Positions 10,397 through 22,798 of a DNA stretch of 64,000 bases are shown here, piece by piece. Every line of letters begins with the position of its first letter. The first letter of the stretch is position 1. Source of the DNA: Acheta domesticus (taxonomy: Eukaryota; Arthropoda; Insecta; Orthoptera; Gryllidae); the NCBI GenBank assembly GCA_031308135.1, contig JAHLJT010009355.1, forward strand, positions 8,605,074 through 8,669,073, given 5' to 3'. Below the pieces are notes generated by a model. It saw only the letters and a list, made by a program, of their open reading frames with translations, was not told the origin of the DNA and made no database searches. Both the position numbers and the translations under genes were made by a program.

Positions 10397-10500
10397 GGAT
10401 CGAAGCTCCGTCAAACCAATCAGTAATGACAGAGCGCAGACCTACTATTAAGGTCACGCCCTTGTTCTTGCTCTGTGATTGGTCGGCGCCTTTGAAGTGA
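10397..10500. promoter_or_regulatory. Inverted CCAAT-box pair
   Basis: ACCAATCA with ACAGAGC downstream (10415-10436) and its mirror GCTCTGTGATTGGT (10470-10483) form an imperfect inverted repeat, each arm holding a strong CCAAT/ATTGG box (10416-10420 and 10478-10482). NF-Y binds CCAAT boxes in animal promoters. No TATA or initiator context or downstream exon is visible. A short MITE-like repeat is an alternative, since ACCAATCACAGAG also occurs at about 62001. Confidence 0.3.
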
Positions 10501-11557
10501 CATTCTTGCCGACGTGGAACAGCGACAGCGGATTCCTTGCATCACTTTCTCCCAGGAATTCGATATCTCGTTCGGACGGGTATCGACACGAGAACAAAAG
10601 AAGCTCGGGCTCGAGTTCTTCGAAGCCCAACCTTGCCCCCACCGCCCCCTTCCCTGCGTGCCGCTCCCATCACCAACACTGCCGCTGCCATCACCGACTG
10701 AAGCGTTCGCGTGGAACTTCTGACAAAACCGTCACTTTCATTACGTGTAAGATTGCTCATTAAAAAAGCAGCGCCAGCACTATGAATTTCAATATCACCA
10801 ACGACTATTTGATCGTTGCTTTCTCAACCACCGTCACCATCATTCATGACTGACATTTTTTATTGCATCATCATTGATTGCCAAGATTTTATATTTAATA
10901 AAATTATTTTGAGTATCTCCACTACCGTACATATCACTGCCTACAAACGTTTCGTCACCGTCACCCGATCTCTTCCAATGAAATATGACCATCACCACCA
11001 TCCCTGCTAGCTATCACCCATCACTACAAGCGCCATCTCCCCCTTCCGCGCTCAACGCGGGAAGACTCAGACAACAACGCTCCGTGCACACTGTAATTTC
11101 AGCGATGTTTTCCATGATTGCAAATTCACGGAATTCCCTATCAAATGAAAGGACTCTGTCGGTCACGATATGTATCAATTACTGCGGAACTTAAAACCGG
11201 CCATTACGCTTCTTTTCCCTAGACCGCCTCGTCCAAGGTTACCGCGAACTGCCGCGGCTCGCTGTTCTATTTCTTGTGTTCTGATTAAAGGTTTGCCTTG
11301 CGCACTTGATAGCTCGAATTAAGCGTAGGCACACTTCATTGTTTTCATGGTCTGCGCGGCCGAAACGAAACAATAGAAGACGGGTGTGAGCGCCGGTTGG
11401 CCGGCGCAGGTGTCCGCCGTCGCGAGGCGTTCCGACCCGCCTTGGGCTCGATCTCAGGACTCGGCTTTTCGCGCCCATTTGTGAGTTATCGCGTTGCGCG
11501 AAGGCGTCTGTGAAGTTGTGAAACAGGGATGTACAACTTTGCGACACAGATGTCTTG
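10501..11557. other. Mixed-composition unique DNA
   Basis: Moderately GC-rich around 10500-10760 and 11200-11500, AT-rich between. Several 60-100-codon frames overlap on both strands and none shows a domain. No repeat or RNA recognised. Confidence 0.5.
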
Positions 11558-11915
11558 TTTTATATTTTAGGGGAAGCCTATTTCAAAAAGGAATATATAA
11601 GAAAGGTACGCACAGTATATTTACCTACTGACCCCTTAATTGATTATTAATTTCTCATTATGTCTGTGGTTTGGTGCAAGAAGGCCAGTGTCTGCAGTTT
11701 GTAGTGCTTTTCGATTTGTATGGACAATAAGTGCATTTTTTATATTTTAGGGGAAGCCTATTTTAAAAAGGAATATATAACAAAGGTACGCACAGTATTT
11801 TTACGTATTTGTCCGTTTATTTATTATTAATTATTCATTATGTCTGTGGCTTGGCACATAAAGAGCGAATTTCAGATTTTTGTGATTTTCTGTTTGTGTG
11901 GACGATATGTGCTTC
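11558..11915. repeat. Two-copy tandem duplication, 180-bp period
   Basis: TATATTTTAGGGGAAGCCTA occurs at 11561 and again at 11741. Similarity continues through AAAAAGGAATATATAA, GGTACGCACAGTAT and TTCATTATGTCTGTGG in each copy. Divergence grows toward the 3' part. It could be a local duplication or two head-to-tail copies of a dispersed element. Confidence 0.9.
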
Positions 11916-13265
11916 AAAGCCCCTTCTTTCAGAGCAAGAAAGGCCTAAGTCACAATTGAAGCATATCTTATTTCACTATTGATCTTTACTTTGGATTATG
12001 ATGGTTTTGTCGTTTTGATAGTGTAAGACAATCACCCATTCTGTGAAACTTTGAATATTGACATTGACTCTTGGACCAAGCCAAAGATGTAAATGGCTCT
12101 TCTTGCATCAAGCGAAAGATACATAATACGAGCATTACGTAGATACATTTTATAAACCACAATTGGTTGATATAAGTTTAATAATTTTTTAACTGAGCAT
12201 TTTTTAAACATCAAAAATTGATATTCTTTTCAGTTTGCCGATAAATGAAAACCTCTCAGAACTCTTTCATTCTTTTAGGTGGCACTTTTTGGGCTTAATT
12301 TAATAAGGTATAAAGATAACAACACTAAACAAATGTATAGGAACGCCTTAAAGAAATGCGAGGGAGAGGGGTGTCCTTATTCTTTTGGTTGCCATTGTAT
12401 GTTTTCTGATTTATTGAAGTATTTTAAGTCTTTGTAGGTTTGATCTGTTTCATTAGCAATAAATGCACGAATGGTGAATGTGTAGTAAGATTTATGACAG
12501 ACACCTGTAGGGCGTCCCTACCCGAGTGAGTCATTATCCATATGGTTAATTCACAAGGCTCCCTAAATCGTCACCGACGTGAGTCCACAAGACCAAACTG
12601 TTTAGTAATAATAATTACAATAATAATATTAATAATTTATTTCTGCAAATGATCACACGCTTGGTAACATTTAAACAAATGAAGTACAAAAATTAAAATT
12701 AAAAGAAACAGTATATTCAAATATTAAAAAGCACAGGCATATAATGCAAATTAACAAAAATATAAAATAAAAATACAAAATGACAAATACAAAAAAAATG
12801 TACTCCACCTCTATTCCGTACCCATCTTTTCACTTCACTTCACTGCATATCTCTTCGCTACCCTGTAATTTATACATTAACCGTAAGTACATGGGCCGCA
12901 CATTGCCCGCTCTTTTGTTGACCGTTCCTTATCCTGAAAAACGTCTCTGCACTTCACTCCCTTGCGCTCTTGACAACTCTCGAACGCATAACTTTTCGTC
13001 TCCTGAGTAGAGGGAAGATTTTGTGACCCTTACTATTCCGAAACTTGAAAAAACATCAAAGCCTAAAATAATCTTCCTATAAGTTTTATTCGAGTGAATA
13101 TACTAGTTAATATGAATGCCATGACGGGGTGTGCTGTCTGTTTCGTCAAACGTGTTATTTTGTTTTCGTCTTAGGTACACCCACGAAAATTTGCTACGTC
13201 ATTTGTCGAGAAGACGGTCAACGAAGTCTTACCTTTCATTCATAGAATTTACTTATTGTCGTCCC
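11916..13265. other. AT-rich noncoding DNA
   Basis: Contains short AAT/ATT runs near 12605-12640 and an A-rich tract at 12680-12800. No gene or transposon is recognised, and frames at 12032-12214 (minus) and 12780-13010 (plus) have no motif. Confidence 0.5.
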
Positions 13266-13404
13266 CATGGACGAGATCGCTAAGACAGTAGTGCCGTGGC
13301 GATCTCGAGCCGCAGAGTCGTTGGTTCGAGTACCGCCTTGTGTATTTGTGTTTGTGTATTTGTCTGTATGTGTGTATCGTCCTCTCACCCCTCATAATCA
13401 TACC
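13266..13404 (+). mobile_element. tRNA-derived SINE, copy 1
   Basis: CGAGATCGCTAAGACAGTAGTGCC resembles a Pol III A-box region, and GGTTCGAGTACC at 13322-13333 matches the B-box (GGTTCGANNCC). The same layout, with TGTGTTTGTG and then CCTCTCACCCCTCATAATCAT, aligns along its length with the minus-strand copy at 29865-29992. A head of about 75 bases plus a body of about 60 bases ending in ATC-rich sequence is typical of short tRNA SINEs. It is followed by a C12 run at 13450-13461. Confidence 0.65.
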
Positions 13405-14392
13405 CCCACAACCCTGGGGTGTAAATATGAACTCAGCAGAAATGCTGATCCCCCCCCCCCCAAACAATGTCTTACGTGCATAAATACACGTTCGCGTGAT
13501 CCATAGAGGGCGATTCGCGAAAAAATATTTCATTATATAATTTACTTTTGCTCCGCATCTTCTCTAATTTAGTTTCCTTTCTTTCATTCTTTCTTCGTCT
13601 TCTCTTCTGTTAAAAGGAACAAGACATATTCAGAAGTTAGCAAACATTTTAGAATTTTACAAAAAACTAATATTTACCAGAAATGAATATTAAAAAGGCT
13701 TACTATATTTTTACTGATCATTTCGTTCTTAATTGCACCGAGAGAGGAAAGGGCATTGTGCCCCACGTGCCCCCAACCAGCAGCTGGGCAGCCCTGCTCT
13801 TCGGAGTGGATGGCGCGAGAGTTGCCCGGCTTGAGGCGGCCGTTGTTTATTATAGACGGCTCCGCCAGAGGTGCTGCGTTCTCGGGCAGTAGAATTCTAG
13901 CGGCCCTCGCGAGTCCGCTCAAATTGCTTCTCCTGAGACGGAAATGTCGGTGATTTCATTTGTTGAAATAGTTATACAAACATCGTAAATCAAACCTTCG
14001 TGAAATTGGAATTAACTACGTTTTCTTTCCCTGTCTTCGTAAGCAGTTTTATTTATGTACTTTCTTCTTCAATTCGAAGTGGAAGAATTGTTTTAAGTAT
14101 AAGAAAAACAGTATGTATTTGATAGTCAAATAGGAATTTTCCACAAAAATTAAGAATAAGAACATAAATGTAAACCATTACTCATCCACATTTGATGTTT
14201 TAGGAAATATCATTGTACATGGAACAGCGCGCAGTTCTGTTGCAAACAGCCCATATCGTAAGAAAATTTATGTCTTGAGTCCAGATATAAGATTAACTTC
14301 TTTTTCTGTGACCGAACCTGTTGCAAAACAACTCTGGGGAAGGTGAACATTTTTACCAGCAAAAATAGCTGAGGAAAATATTATAATAGTGA
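13405..14392. other. Noncoding DNA with a CpG-rich patch at 13740-13945
   Basis: The stretch includes a C12 homopolymer at 13450-13461. The 13740-13945 patch is GC-rich with a palindromic flavour (CAGCAGCTGGGCAGCCCTGCT) and overlapping frames on both strands without known domains. The remainder is AT-rich. Confidence 0.4.

Positions 14393-14432
<40 letters not shown>
14393..14432. repeat. (AAT)n microsatellite
   Basis: About 13 uninterrupted AAT trinucleotides. Confidence 0.95.
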
Positions 14433-14939
14433 TAAAAATGTTTTTACAAAATTGAGATATTATTTGGAGACCTTAGAAACTGATACATTGTATATTGGTA
14501 TCTAGATTAACTCCTCAAACGTTACCATACGATGTCTTCGCTTCTTTGAAAATCATAAACAGGAACTGAAGCGAAATATCGCCGTGCAAGACAGCGAAGC
14601 AGAGGACCGTCGTGTCCGACCAACCCTACGGCTTTTTAGGCGAGCGCGAATCGCCCACGTGGACGCGGGCGGCGTGGGCGAGGCGGCGGCGCAGCAGATG
14701 CGCGCCTGCACGCCGGCGCCAGGGGTGGGGGATGAAGACGTTTGGCGATCGGGTGCGGGGCTCTGGAATTATTCATGAACGCCGCGCCGCGCCGCGCCGG
14801 CCGAGCGGCCGCACGCTTTTATGGACAGGCGGCCTCCGCCGCGCGGGAATACATCATCGCAGCAGCCGATGCCCTCGCCCGCCCCCCCCCCCGCGCCACG
14901 CCCCGCCGCGCTCGCACCTCCGGCCGCCCGTGGGCACGA
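14433..14939. other. Unique DNA grading into a CpG-rich island
   Basis: AT-rich to 14570, then CpG-rich with GCGCCGG words and near-palindromes (GCCGCGCCGCGCCGCGCC near 14780) and a C10 run near 14883. It may be an island or promoter-like element, but no TSS motif or exon is evident. Confidence 0.35.
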
Positions 14940-15775
14940 CCACACAACCACCCACCCACTCTCTCACTTACCCTCTCATTTCCTCACCCTCTCGTCCTTT
15001 CTGCATCTCATCCACTCATCCTCACAGTCTTGTTCATTCATTCACTCATCCTTACAATCTCATTCATTCATCCAATCATCCTTTCATCCACTCACCATTT
15101 CATACACTTTTGCGCTCACACTTTCCCACTTTTTCACTCATTCTTTCATCCACTTTTCACTCACACTTTCCCCACTTTTTCATTCACCCTTTCATCCATT
15201 CATCCACTCACCCTTTCATCCACTCATCCTTTCATCCTCTCACCCTTTCATCCACTCACTCATCCACTCATTCTTTCATCCACTCACCCTTTCATCCTCT
15301 CATCCTTTCACCCACTCACTCTTTCATCAACTCATTCATTCACCCTTTCATCCACTTTGATCCACCATTCACCCTTTGATCCACTCAAACTTACAATCTC
15401 GTTTATTCATCATCTCTTTTTCTCACCCTCACATCCACTCAACCTCCCTCCCACCCTCACATCCATTCACTTTTTCTCAATTTCTGACTTATCCGTTCAT
15501 TGACCCTGTCATCCATTCATTACCCTCGTATCCAAATGCTCATTCATTTGCTTCTATTTTTACTCCAATTCCTTCCCTCACCTTCTTGTCCAGTCACTCA
15601 TTCAGTCTCTCATCCACACTTTAATTCGTTCGCTTGTCCTTTACCTTTATATTTGCCTATTCACTCACTTATCCGTCCATTTTACCTCTCTCAATCATCC
15701 ATCTATCCATCACTACTCACACACTCCAATATGCTCAGGCACTCTTCTCACTCACCTATTCTTCGAGCTTGATTG
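14940..15775. repeat. Degenerate pyrimidine-rich array (TCATCCACTCACCCTT-type units)
   Basis: Words CATCCACTCA, CACCCTTTCAT and TTCATTCA recur at roughly 12-20-bp spacing with no strict period, most regular at 15180-15370. The plus strand is almost devoid of G. Frames read as Ser/His/Pro/Phe-rich low complexity (for example 14612-15379), not protein. Confidence 0.85.
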
Positions 15776-16600
15776 CCTTAATACAAGTACATGACATATC
15801 CGTCACATTTTCAACCCATTTAGTAACAATAAGGCAGAGAGATTTTCCAGTCCCTTTACCTCTTATCATTTCAGCAAAAAATTGTACTCAACTCGGATTC
15901 ACCCTCAGCCCTACTTATCCTCACATTTATCCCTTTAGCCATTCAATTTATTAACTGCCTCACTCAACCATGAATCTTCATAACCATTCAACCGCAAGCG
16001 TATTCTTGTTTTTCGTTTTCTCGTTCGCTTTTCATCGATTGATTGTTCTAACGTATGAGTAGCAATGTTATTGCAACCTGCTTCTTTCTTGTTTTGTTAT
16101 ACCATGAAACATATTTGTAAAACTGCGGATTAAAAGTGTGTCATAAAAACTTACTTTTCACTCCTTTGCTTCTACCGTGACTCAATCTTCCCTACAATAA
16201 TTCTGGGTAATATCTTACATTTCGGATGTAGTAGATTAAATTGCATAAAACCTATGAGCTATGTTAATATTTTTGTGAAATTATGTTTAAAAAACGCCAC
16301 TTGTGCTTAATGCAAGTCAAGCAATTTTTTTATGAGGAAGGTTTTCAACCATCCATGAATTCCAAATATCCCCAACAAAACTAATCTCCACAGTCAATTT
16401 TACTTCTTCCTTCTGATTTTTCCAAAAACCTAAAAACGTATCACTCATATTTTGAAACGTCACTCCATTCCCTTTTGCATTAATTTAGACACGTTATCGT
16501 AAGGTGATACAACAATAAAATTAGTTATGCCTTGACACTTCTGGAACATTTTTTAAGTGAGCACGTTCCCAAAGTTATTCGCACATACGACAAGGCATTT
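15776..16600. other. AT-rich noncoding DNA
   Basis: No gene, repeat or RNA recognised. Confidence 0.5.
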
Positions 16601-16821
16601 TAATGAGGCCCATCCGCAAAGGAAATCCCATTTGTCTCGTTCGACGTTGAAGGCGCGTCCTTGCGGCAGCACTTTCGGGCGGGCAGGGCGCGCCCGGGCG
16701 GCGGATCCAGGAGCTGCGGGTGGCCGGCGGAGGGCGTGCCGAGGCGGCGGCGATGGCTATCGGCCATCTAATGGCTCGTGCCGGGCAGCAATTAATGCTA
16801 ATCCAATCACCCGATACCTGC

Positions 16822-16862
<41 letters not shown>

Positions 16863-17105
16863 CCCGGCGCGCCGCGCGGACCCGCCGCCGCGCGCGCCCA
16901 AACCAGTCCTCCTCCCCCCTCCCCCTTCCCCTCCCTCGCGGCGCCGCTCGTTCTTTTTCACCTGTTCGGTCGCGCCCGATCGCCCCGATCGCCCGTCAAG
17001 GCGTCGCGCCCCGCGCCCCGCCCCGCCCCGCTCCGCGCCACCCGTGCCGAATCGCTTTAACTCACGACGCGTCAAGGCGGGCGCCTCTGCGCTGGAGTGT
17101 CCACC
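16601..17105. other. CpG-rich island containing a (CCG)n tract
   Basis: High CpG density continues from about 16640 to 17100, centred on (CCG)n at 16822-16862. The long frames on both strands (Ala/Pro- or Gly-rich) follow from composition. Non-repetitive segments such as 16750-16820 look complex enough to be conserved noncoding DNA, but that cannot be tested here. Confidence 0.4.
16822..16862. repeat. (CCG)n microsatellite
   Basis: About 13 uninterrupted CCG units inside the CpG-rich island. Confidence 0.95.
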
Positions 17106-17552
17106 CTGAGTGACATGCGTAGATTTTTTTCTTTTTTTATTTATTTATTCACTTACGTCAAAAACAGTGAAAAACTGTGTGACGTGCTACAAGAAAAAGC
17201 GAATTTTGTGCACGTTTTCATAATTCTGTGATCCCTACCCTAAGTCATATACTAGTTGAATTTTGAATACAGAAAGAAATGAGCGTTGTTTGCAAGAATT
17301 GTTTTTTTTTTATTTATTTGGTCAACAAAACAGTAAAAACTGTATATGACATATGTTGTACATGTGTATGTTATATGACTGTATAAGTGTATATGACATA
17401 TGTTGTATATACATATGTTTTTTTTGTTATGACATATGTATTTAACATATGTTGTATATGTATATGTTGTTAACAAAACATTCACTCCTAAGTAATAAAA
17501 TATATTTTCAAGAGTAAATCAGCTAGCGATTTGGGCTCTTATCTCTGATCAC
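17106..17552. repeat. AT-rich flank with ATATGTTGTATATG microsatellite-like tract (17335-17475)
   Basis: CATATGTTGTA, ATATGACATATG and TGTATATG words repeat irregularly over 140 bases immediately upstream of the hAT element at 17553. Alternating purine-pyrimidine stretches are abundant. No gene. Confidence 0.7.
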
Positions 17553-18240
17553 TAGAGACCGGATTTTTATGTAATTACATATTTTTTGTCTTTCTACCTA
17601 CCGTTCTCAAAATTGTAATCTTGGCGAATCATAGCACTCCTAACACAATATCGAATTTTTTCGTTATATATTTTTGCATATTTAGTACTATATTACATAT
17701 TTTACATATTTTGTTGTTTTCACAATGTATTTTCTTATTTTATCAATTTTCTTCTATTTAATTCTATAATTTTTTGTTAAACTGTGTATTTTTTAATCAA
17801 CATTTTTCCTACATTATTGGGGAAATCTAGGTGTCCAAAACATCATTGACACCGCGTTTTTTAATCTATAACCTTAATTTTCAAGAAAAATTTGTGATCA
17901 CTGACATGTAACATTTCGATGAAGATGGTACAGTGTACGTTTGCTGGTCGTAGATCTCGCCAGTTTGTGTAATGACTTCTATTACGATTAGTCTGACTGC
18001 TAAACTACGGTCCTGGATTACAATAGATTAAGCTTTTACCTCTGACGTGAAAGTTGTATGATGTAAAGTTAGCAGTTTTTCTAAATGTAATTTCTTGCTA
18101 TGTAAATGGTTTTGAATTAGAGAATTTTAATATTACATATTATATCCGATTTTACATATTTATTACATATTCTTACTATTTTTGTTACATATTTATGTAC
18201 ATATTTTGACATTTAATACTATATATTTTTCCGATCTCTA
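17553..18240. mobile_element. hAT-type DNA transposon copy 1, 688 bp, perfect 8-bp TSD
   Basis: The element begins TAGAGACCGG and ends CCGATCTCTA, an inverted repeat with one mismatch. It is flanked by the exact direct repeat CTGATCAC (17545-17552 and 18241-18248). An 8-bp duplication and TAGAG/TAGGG ends are hAT characters. A closely related copy lies at 28297-29267. The ends are rich in TTACATATTT words, probable subterminal repeats. It has no intact transposase. The minus-strand frame preserved in copy 2 is interrupted here by a stop. Confidence 0.9.
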
Positions 18241-19850
18241 CTGATCACGTCCTTCGTGAACGAATAATCCTGCCGCGACAACATGGAAAACGATAATTTG
18301 AATAACTAGAATTCAGTGAAAAATACAAAGTCGTGCAAAGAAAGTGAAGTTACATTTATGTCCATAAGCAAAACAAGGAGCCATCTCAGCACTCGTTCAA
18401 GGATCAGGGAAACTGCGCGAAAAACCTGATCGAGATTCAATGTGTTAATGATTAGAGCGGTAGCAACCGAATTCTAGCAGGGTTTTTTATGAATTGCATT
18501 GTTGGATCTCAGTATTTAATTAAAAACTTTTCGCGTTTTTTAGTGACAATGTACTTTTCGAGCGAAACTGCCGAATTGTCGTGTAAACGCGCAATTCTCG
18601 CGAAATCATTAAAACTGTAAAGGAACAGACGTCTTCATGTTTTTATGCGTAGAAGAAAATTGGAAGCCCCAATGAGATTTTTATTCAGGTTTCATTAAAT
18701 TCATAGAAATCACATTAATTTGCAAACCCGACTTCTCCAAAAATCCTGACAAAGAATTGTAGGGAAATAGAAAAAAAACGCGTTTATTTAAATCTTGCGA
18801 ACATGCAAGCAAGGAGTTCAGTTTATTTTAATTAATATAAAATTATTGCCTTCTACGAATCCTGAGAAAAACATTTTGTGTTCACGACTGTCGGAAAAGC
18901 AGACTCGCCTAGCTATAGAAAATTCTGCTCATTTTGTCTCGAGTAACTTGTAGTTATGTTGCGGGGGTTGGCGCAAAGTTCATTTCAGTAGCGCTTCGAC
19001 GGGACAACTGATCTCGACATGGGTTTTAAAAGTTGGGGTTGTACCAAAATTGCATCAGGGTTAATTTATTTTCGGTCATTGTCATCTTTCTCAAAAACAA
19101 CTCCATGTTTATAACACTATTTGTCGATGTAACAAAGTGTAATTGTAATTGGTTTTTATTTTATATTCGAACTCACTGCTCTCTTACAATGATTATTAAA
19201 ACATAATTGAAATTGAAATTCTTTATTCTTATAACGATACTCCAAATAAAATAGCGCAAAATTATCGTAAAATTAGACGTTCTGTTTCACGAAATTGATA
19301 AATAATTACGCAAAAAGTAATTATTAGATACACGGTTAAGACTAGATGTAAAGTCAGAAGCAATGATGACGATGCTGATGCGCCATAATCCTTTCTAAGT
19401 GTCAACGAACCAGTGTCTTTGTGCCCTTACCTCTCGCTCTTCCTGCTGCTGATCATAGTGGTGGTTTGCCTGTGCCTTCCACTGATGAAAGAATAGTACT
19501 GAAGAGGTGAATGATGAATGATGTGATGAAGATAGCGCTAAATCGCGTGCAAGAAGACGATAGCTTTTATTTGAAACAATCAAATACTTGTTCATATTTC
19601 AAGAAACAAATCACTTATTTGTCATATAGTCCGAACGAGCTCCGAGCTATTCGGAATGAGTTGTCGAATTTGCGTCTAGTTCACTTTCGGATCGCTGCAA
19701 ACCCTTCACCAGAAAAATAGTTCTATTCCCTTGGATATCTCAATTTTTTTTGTAAATATACCGATCTAACATATACAAGTCTCACGAAACGTATGACTCT
19801 CTAACACAATGAGAACAGATACCTGCACTAGTAAAAATGTTTGTTTGTTA
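18241..19850. other. AT-rich noncoding DNA
   Basis: Begins with the right target duplication of the hAT element. Nothing else is recognised: no long frames, tandem repeats or RNA genes. Confidence 0.5.
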
Positions 19851-19854
19851 AATA

Positions 19855-19896
19855 TTTAAAGTCGCATCGACAGCTGGGTCATTAGCGACTCAGAAA
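19855..19896. repeat. Short dispersed-repeat fragment shared with 29815-29852
   Basis: TTTAAAGTCGCATCGACAGC followed by TGGGTCATTAGCGACTC aligns with TTTAAGGCTGCATCAACTAC followed by TCGGCCATTAGCGACCAC near 29815. The shared core is CATTAGCGAC preceded by GCATC. It is probably the end of a dispersed element, perhaps SINE-linked, since the 29.8-kb copy adjoins a SINE. Confidence 0.55.
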
Positions 19897-22798
19897 AAAA
19901 ATACATTATAACAGTAATTCATACATGATTAATTGAGGTTTACATATTTAGTACAATGTACAGTAATTTACAATAATTGAAACTATTAAAAATGGTATTA
20001 TCAAAATGATTATTTTAGTCAAAAATTGATAACTGCATAAGATTTAAATCATTCTTATTTTCTTTTTATTTTTACATGGTTTCTTGCTAATTGGAAATAA
20101 GTTGATAAATATATAGAATGTATTACATTACGTCGGTGATATTGTTTGTTTCATTGATGAATTAATTTGTTTTCGTGAGAACAGAGCTCAATATTGCCTA
20201 CTCATCTCTATGGAATTGCATTTTCCACGTATGTTCTCTCAGTTGTTCTGTCTGATTTTGAGTTTAATCTCTACCACATTTTGGAATTGCTTATAGGCAT
20301 GCAGGGTATTCATGTTTCACAAATAAGTTTACAGGTAATGGAAAACTCTCAGAAGTAAATAAGAATTGTAATTACGATTTTATCAGTCTATTGTCCATTT
20401 GATGTGAAGAAATATTTCATCCCATGGCACTTGTATATTTTGAACGTATAATAGGTATCTCGTATGAATAGATTCGTTGTATATCCATATGTGAAGTCTC
20501 TACAATAATTCGCATGAAAGTTTCAAGAACCCAATCATTGTTGTCTAGATTTGTTCTCTTTCTTATGACTAAAGTTGTAAAGAAGTCTATGTAATTATGC
20601 GCCGTTAAAGTCATGCAGTCTGTTGACATGAGAAATGCAGATTTCTCTCTGAAATTAAACAAGAAGACCAAAAACACCGAAGGTATCGTATTTTAGAGGC
20701 TAAAATTTCCAGGAAGTTCAAACCTGTTAATTTATAAGTACTGAAAGTGTTTACGTAAGCATAAAAAATAAACATATTATTCAGTTTTCTAGAAAATTCA
20801 GATTATTTCCTAAGTTTGAAGAAAGAATAAAAAATTACAACGATTTATACATATGATTTTTATATAATAAAATATAGTTTCCGACACATGGGAAAAGAAA
20901 ACTTTAAATAACCAACCTCGGCTTTAAGATAAATATCAGATTGAGAATGTAGATAATGTTTGAAAACACGTAACAAGACAAATATTTTTCTTTATTAGGT
21001 ACCACTAAACTTTTGTCCAATGGCGTGCTTCTAGTACCTTAATTCTATTTTGTAAAAAACATCTTAACATACTGAAATAATGACGTGTTACAGCGCTTTT
21101 TCATTGCATGTAAACTTCTTGGAGACTTCTGCAAAAACTGTAGCTACACAAACTCTGTACGGGTGGGAACATTCTGATTTTTCCTTACTCTCATTATGTT
21201 ACACTTATGCATCATTCTGCTCAGCAATTTTGTTTCTTTGCCTTGCGTTTTTTGCTAGGTCAAATTGTGGATTTAGTACATCGCCCGACGTGACAATTTG
21301 CATCGTGTGCATATGTCATCAACTCCGTGACACCTCTACAATCTTGCTGAGACACGTACCCGTCGGAAGCAAACCAACAAGATTTACCGAAGTCCTCCTC
21401 CATTATTGTACGAACGCTAAATTTTCTCGTCCTCTTATGTTGACTTATCACCGAGCCATTTCGAAGAATCGTGCAACGTTTTCAGCATCCACCACATCGA
21501 GTCTCGACTGTCGACGACGGGAACAAGCACACGTCAGTTTTTACGTGTCGTATCTTCGAATTTCTTTGTTGCTTCGCTCACACCTTGTCTCGGGGCTACC
21601 GGCTGTGCGGGAGCCTACGGAGAGAGAGAGGCAGGCCACTACATCATTTGACGCGTGCGGCTCAGGCAGCCGTTTTGGAAACAATGACTCGGCTGGATGC
21701 TTCCCCGCGGGCCGTGCAAGAACCTTTTACTCTAACAGGCGTCCCCTCTGGGAAAACAATGAACGCGCGCATTCCGCAACTCATCGCCCAACTTCCTCCT
21801 TCGGCGCATGTAACTCGTAGGATGCAGCCCATTAATTTTAGATTATCGAATGGGATACATCTGCGCGTGGAAATTGAAATTTCGAGCATCGTTACCAGAA
21901 ATTATCTTCGTTAGAGGCGTTGTTTGCCTTTTGTGACACGTGTGACTTCAAATTGCTCGTGTGTGCCTGCAAACAGTAGCTGGGAATGAAAAAAAAAGGT
22001 AGTAGAAATTGTCTCGCTGCTGTTAGAAAAGTTCCGTTGGGAATGGATGAGTTTACACTTTGAATGCAATTGTATGTTTCAATTGAAGCACATTCCATTA
22101 CAGCGCACAAAGAGACTGAAATGAAAGGGAAAGTAGTGTCGAAAGAAGTTTTACTGTTTTATTATTCTAATTGAATTTCTATGATGAACGATTGACAGCC
22201 ATTGAATACCCACAGAAATATCTCTACAGATTTCGCGTTATTATAAGAGTGTTCTCCAAACACCAAGATGTTGAAATACATAATTTATTGAGAATATTTA
22301 TTACATTTTACTAATCGTTTTCTTAAATATTGCCCACAAAATGATAAAAAGAGCTTTTAATCCGCTAATATCAATCTGAGGCTATTTATTACATTATCTC
22401 CAAAATAAACCACAGTTAGTTTTCAATTGTTAAGTTCGTATAAAGTGATGAATGAGCCAAATGTAATAATGTTACAACCCGACTCACTTGTGCATGCATT
22501 ATGTATTGTTATCTGCAGCAGAGACACATGCCAAGAAATATCCAAAACAGGTCTAAATACTGAATGAGAAGTAGTTCAAGCCATCTTTGAATTTGTTAAT
22601 ATTTTGTCGGAAATAAACGACTTGAGTTAAATTCATACGTTGAAACAGAGGAGAGATAAAAGATAGATTCCACCCTAAAGCACACGTTTTAAAAATTCAT
22701 TGACTCCGAAAACTGCATTAAGTAAAAGATTATCTAAAAAAGTATATCTTTAAATCCTCAGCATCCTACACTTTTTATCACTTTCTAGGAGAGTTAAT
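19897..22798. other. Noncoding DNA, no feature recognised
   Basis: AT-rich except 21450-21800, which is mixed to CpG-rich. A 246-codon plus-strand frame (21080-21820) runs through that patch, but its translation has no domain, no coherent hydrophobic pattern and unusual Ser/Arg/Thr bias, and overlapping frames exist at 21471-21914. I do not call it a gene. Confidence 0.45.

Noticed and set aside
14612..15503. Ser/His/Phe-rich frames over the pyrimidine-rich region
   Set aside because: Low-complexity readings of CATCCACTCACCC-type repeats.
21080..21820. 246-codon plus-strand ORF
   Set aside because: No recognisable domain, erratic composition, overlapping frames in the same region and no gene context.
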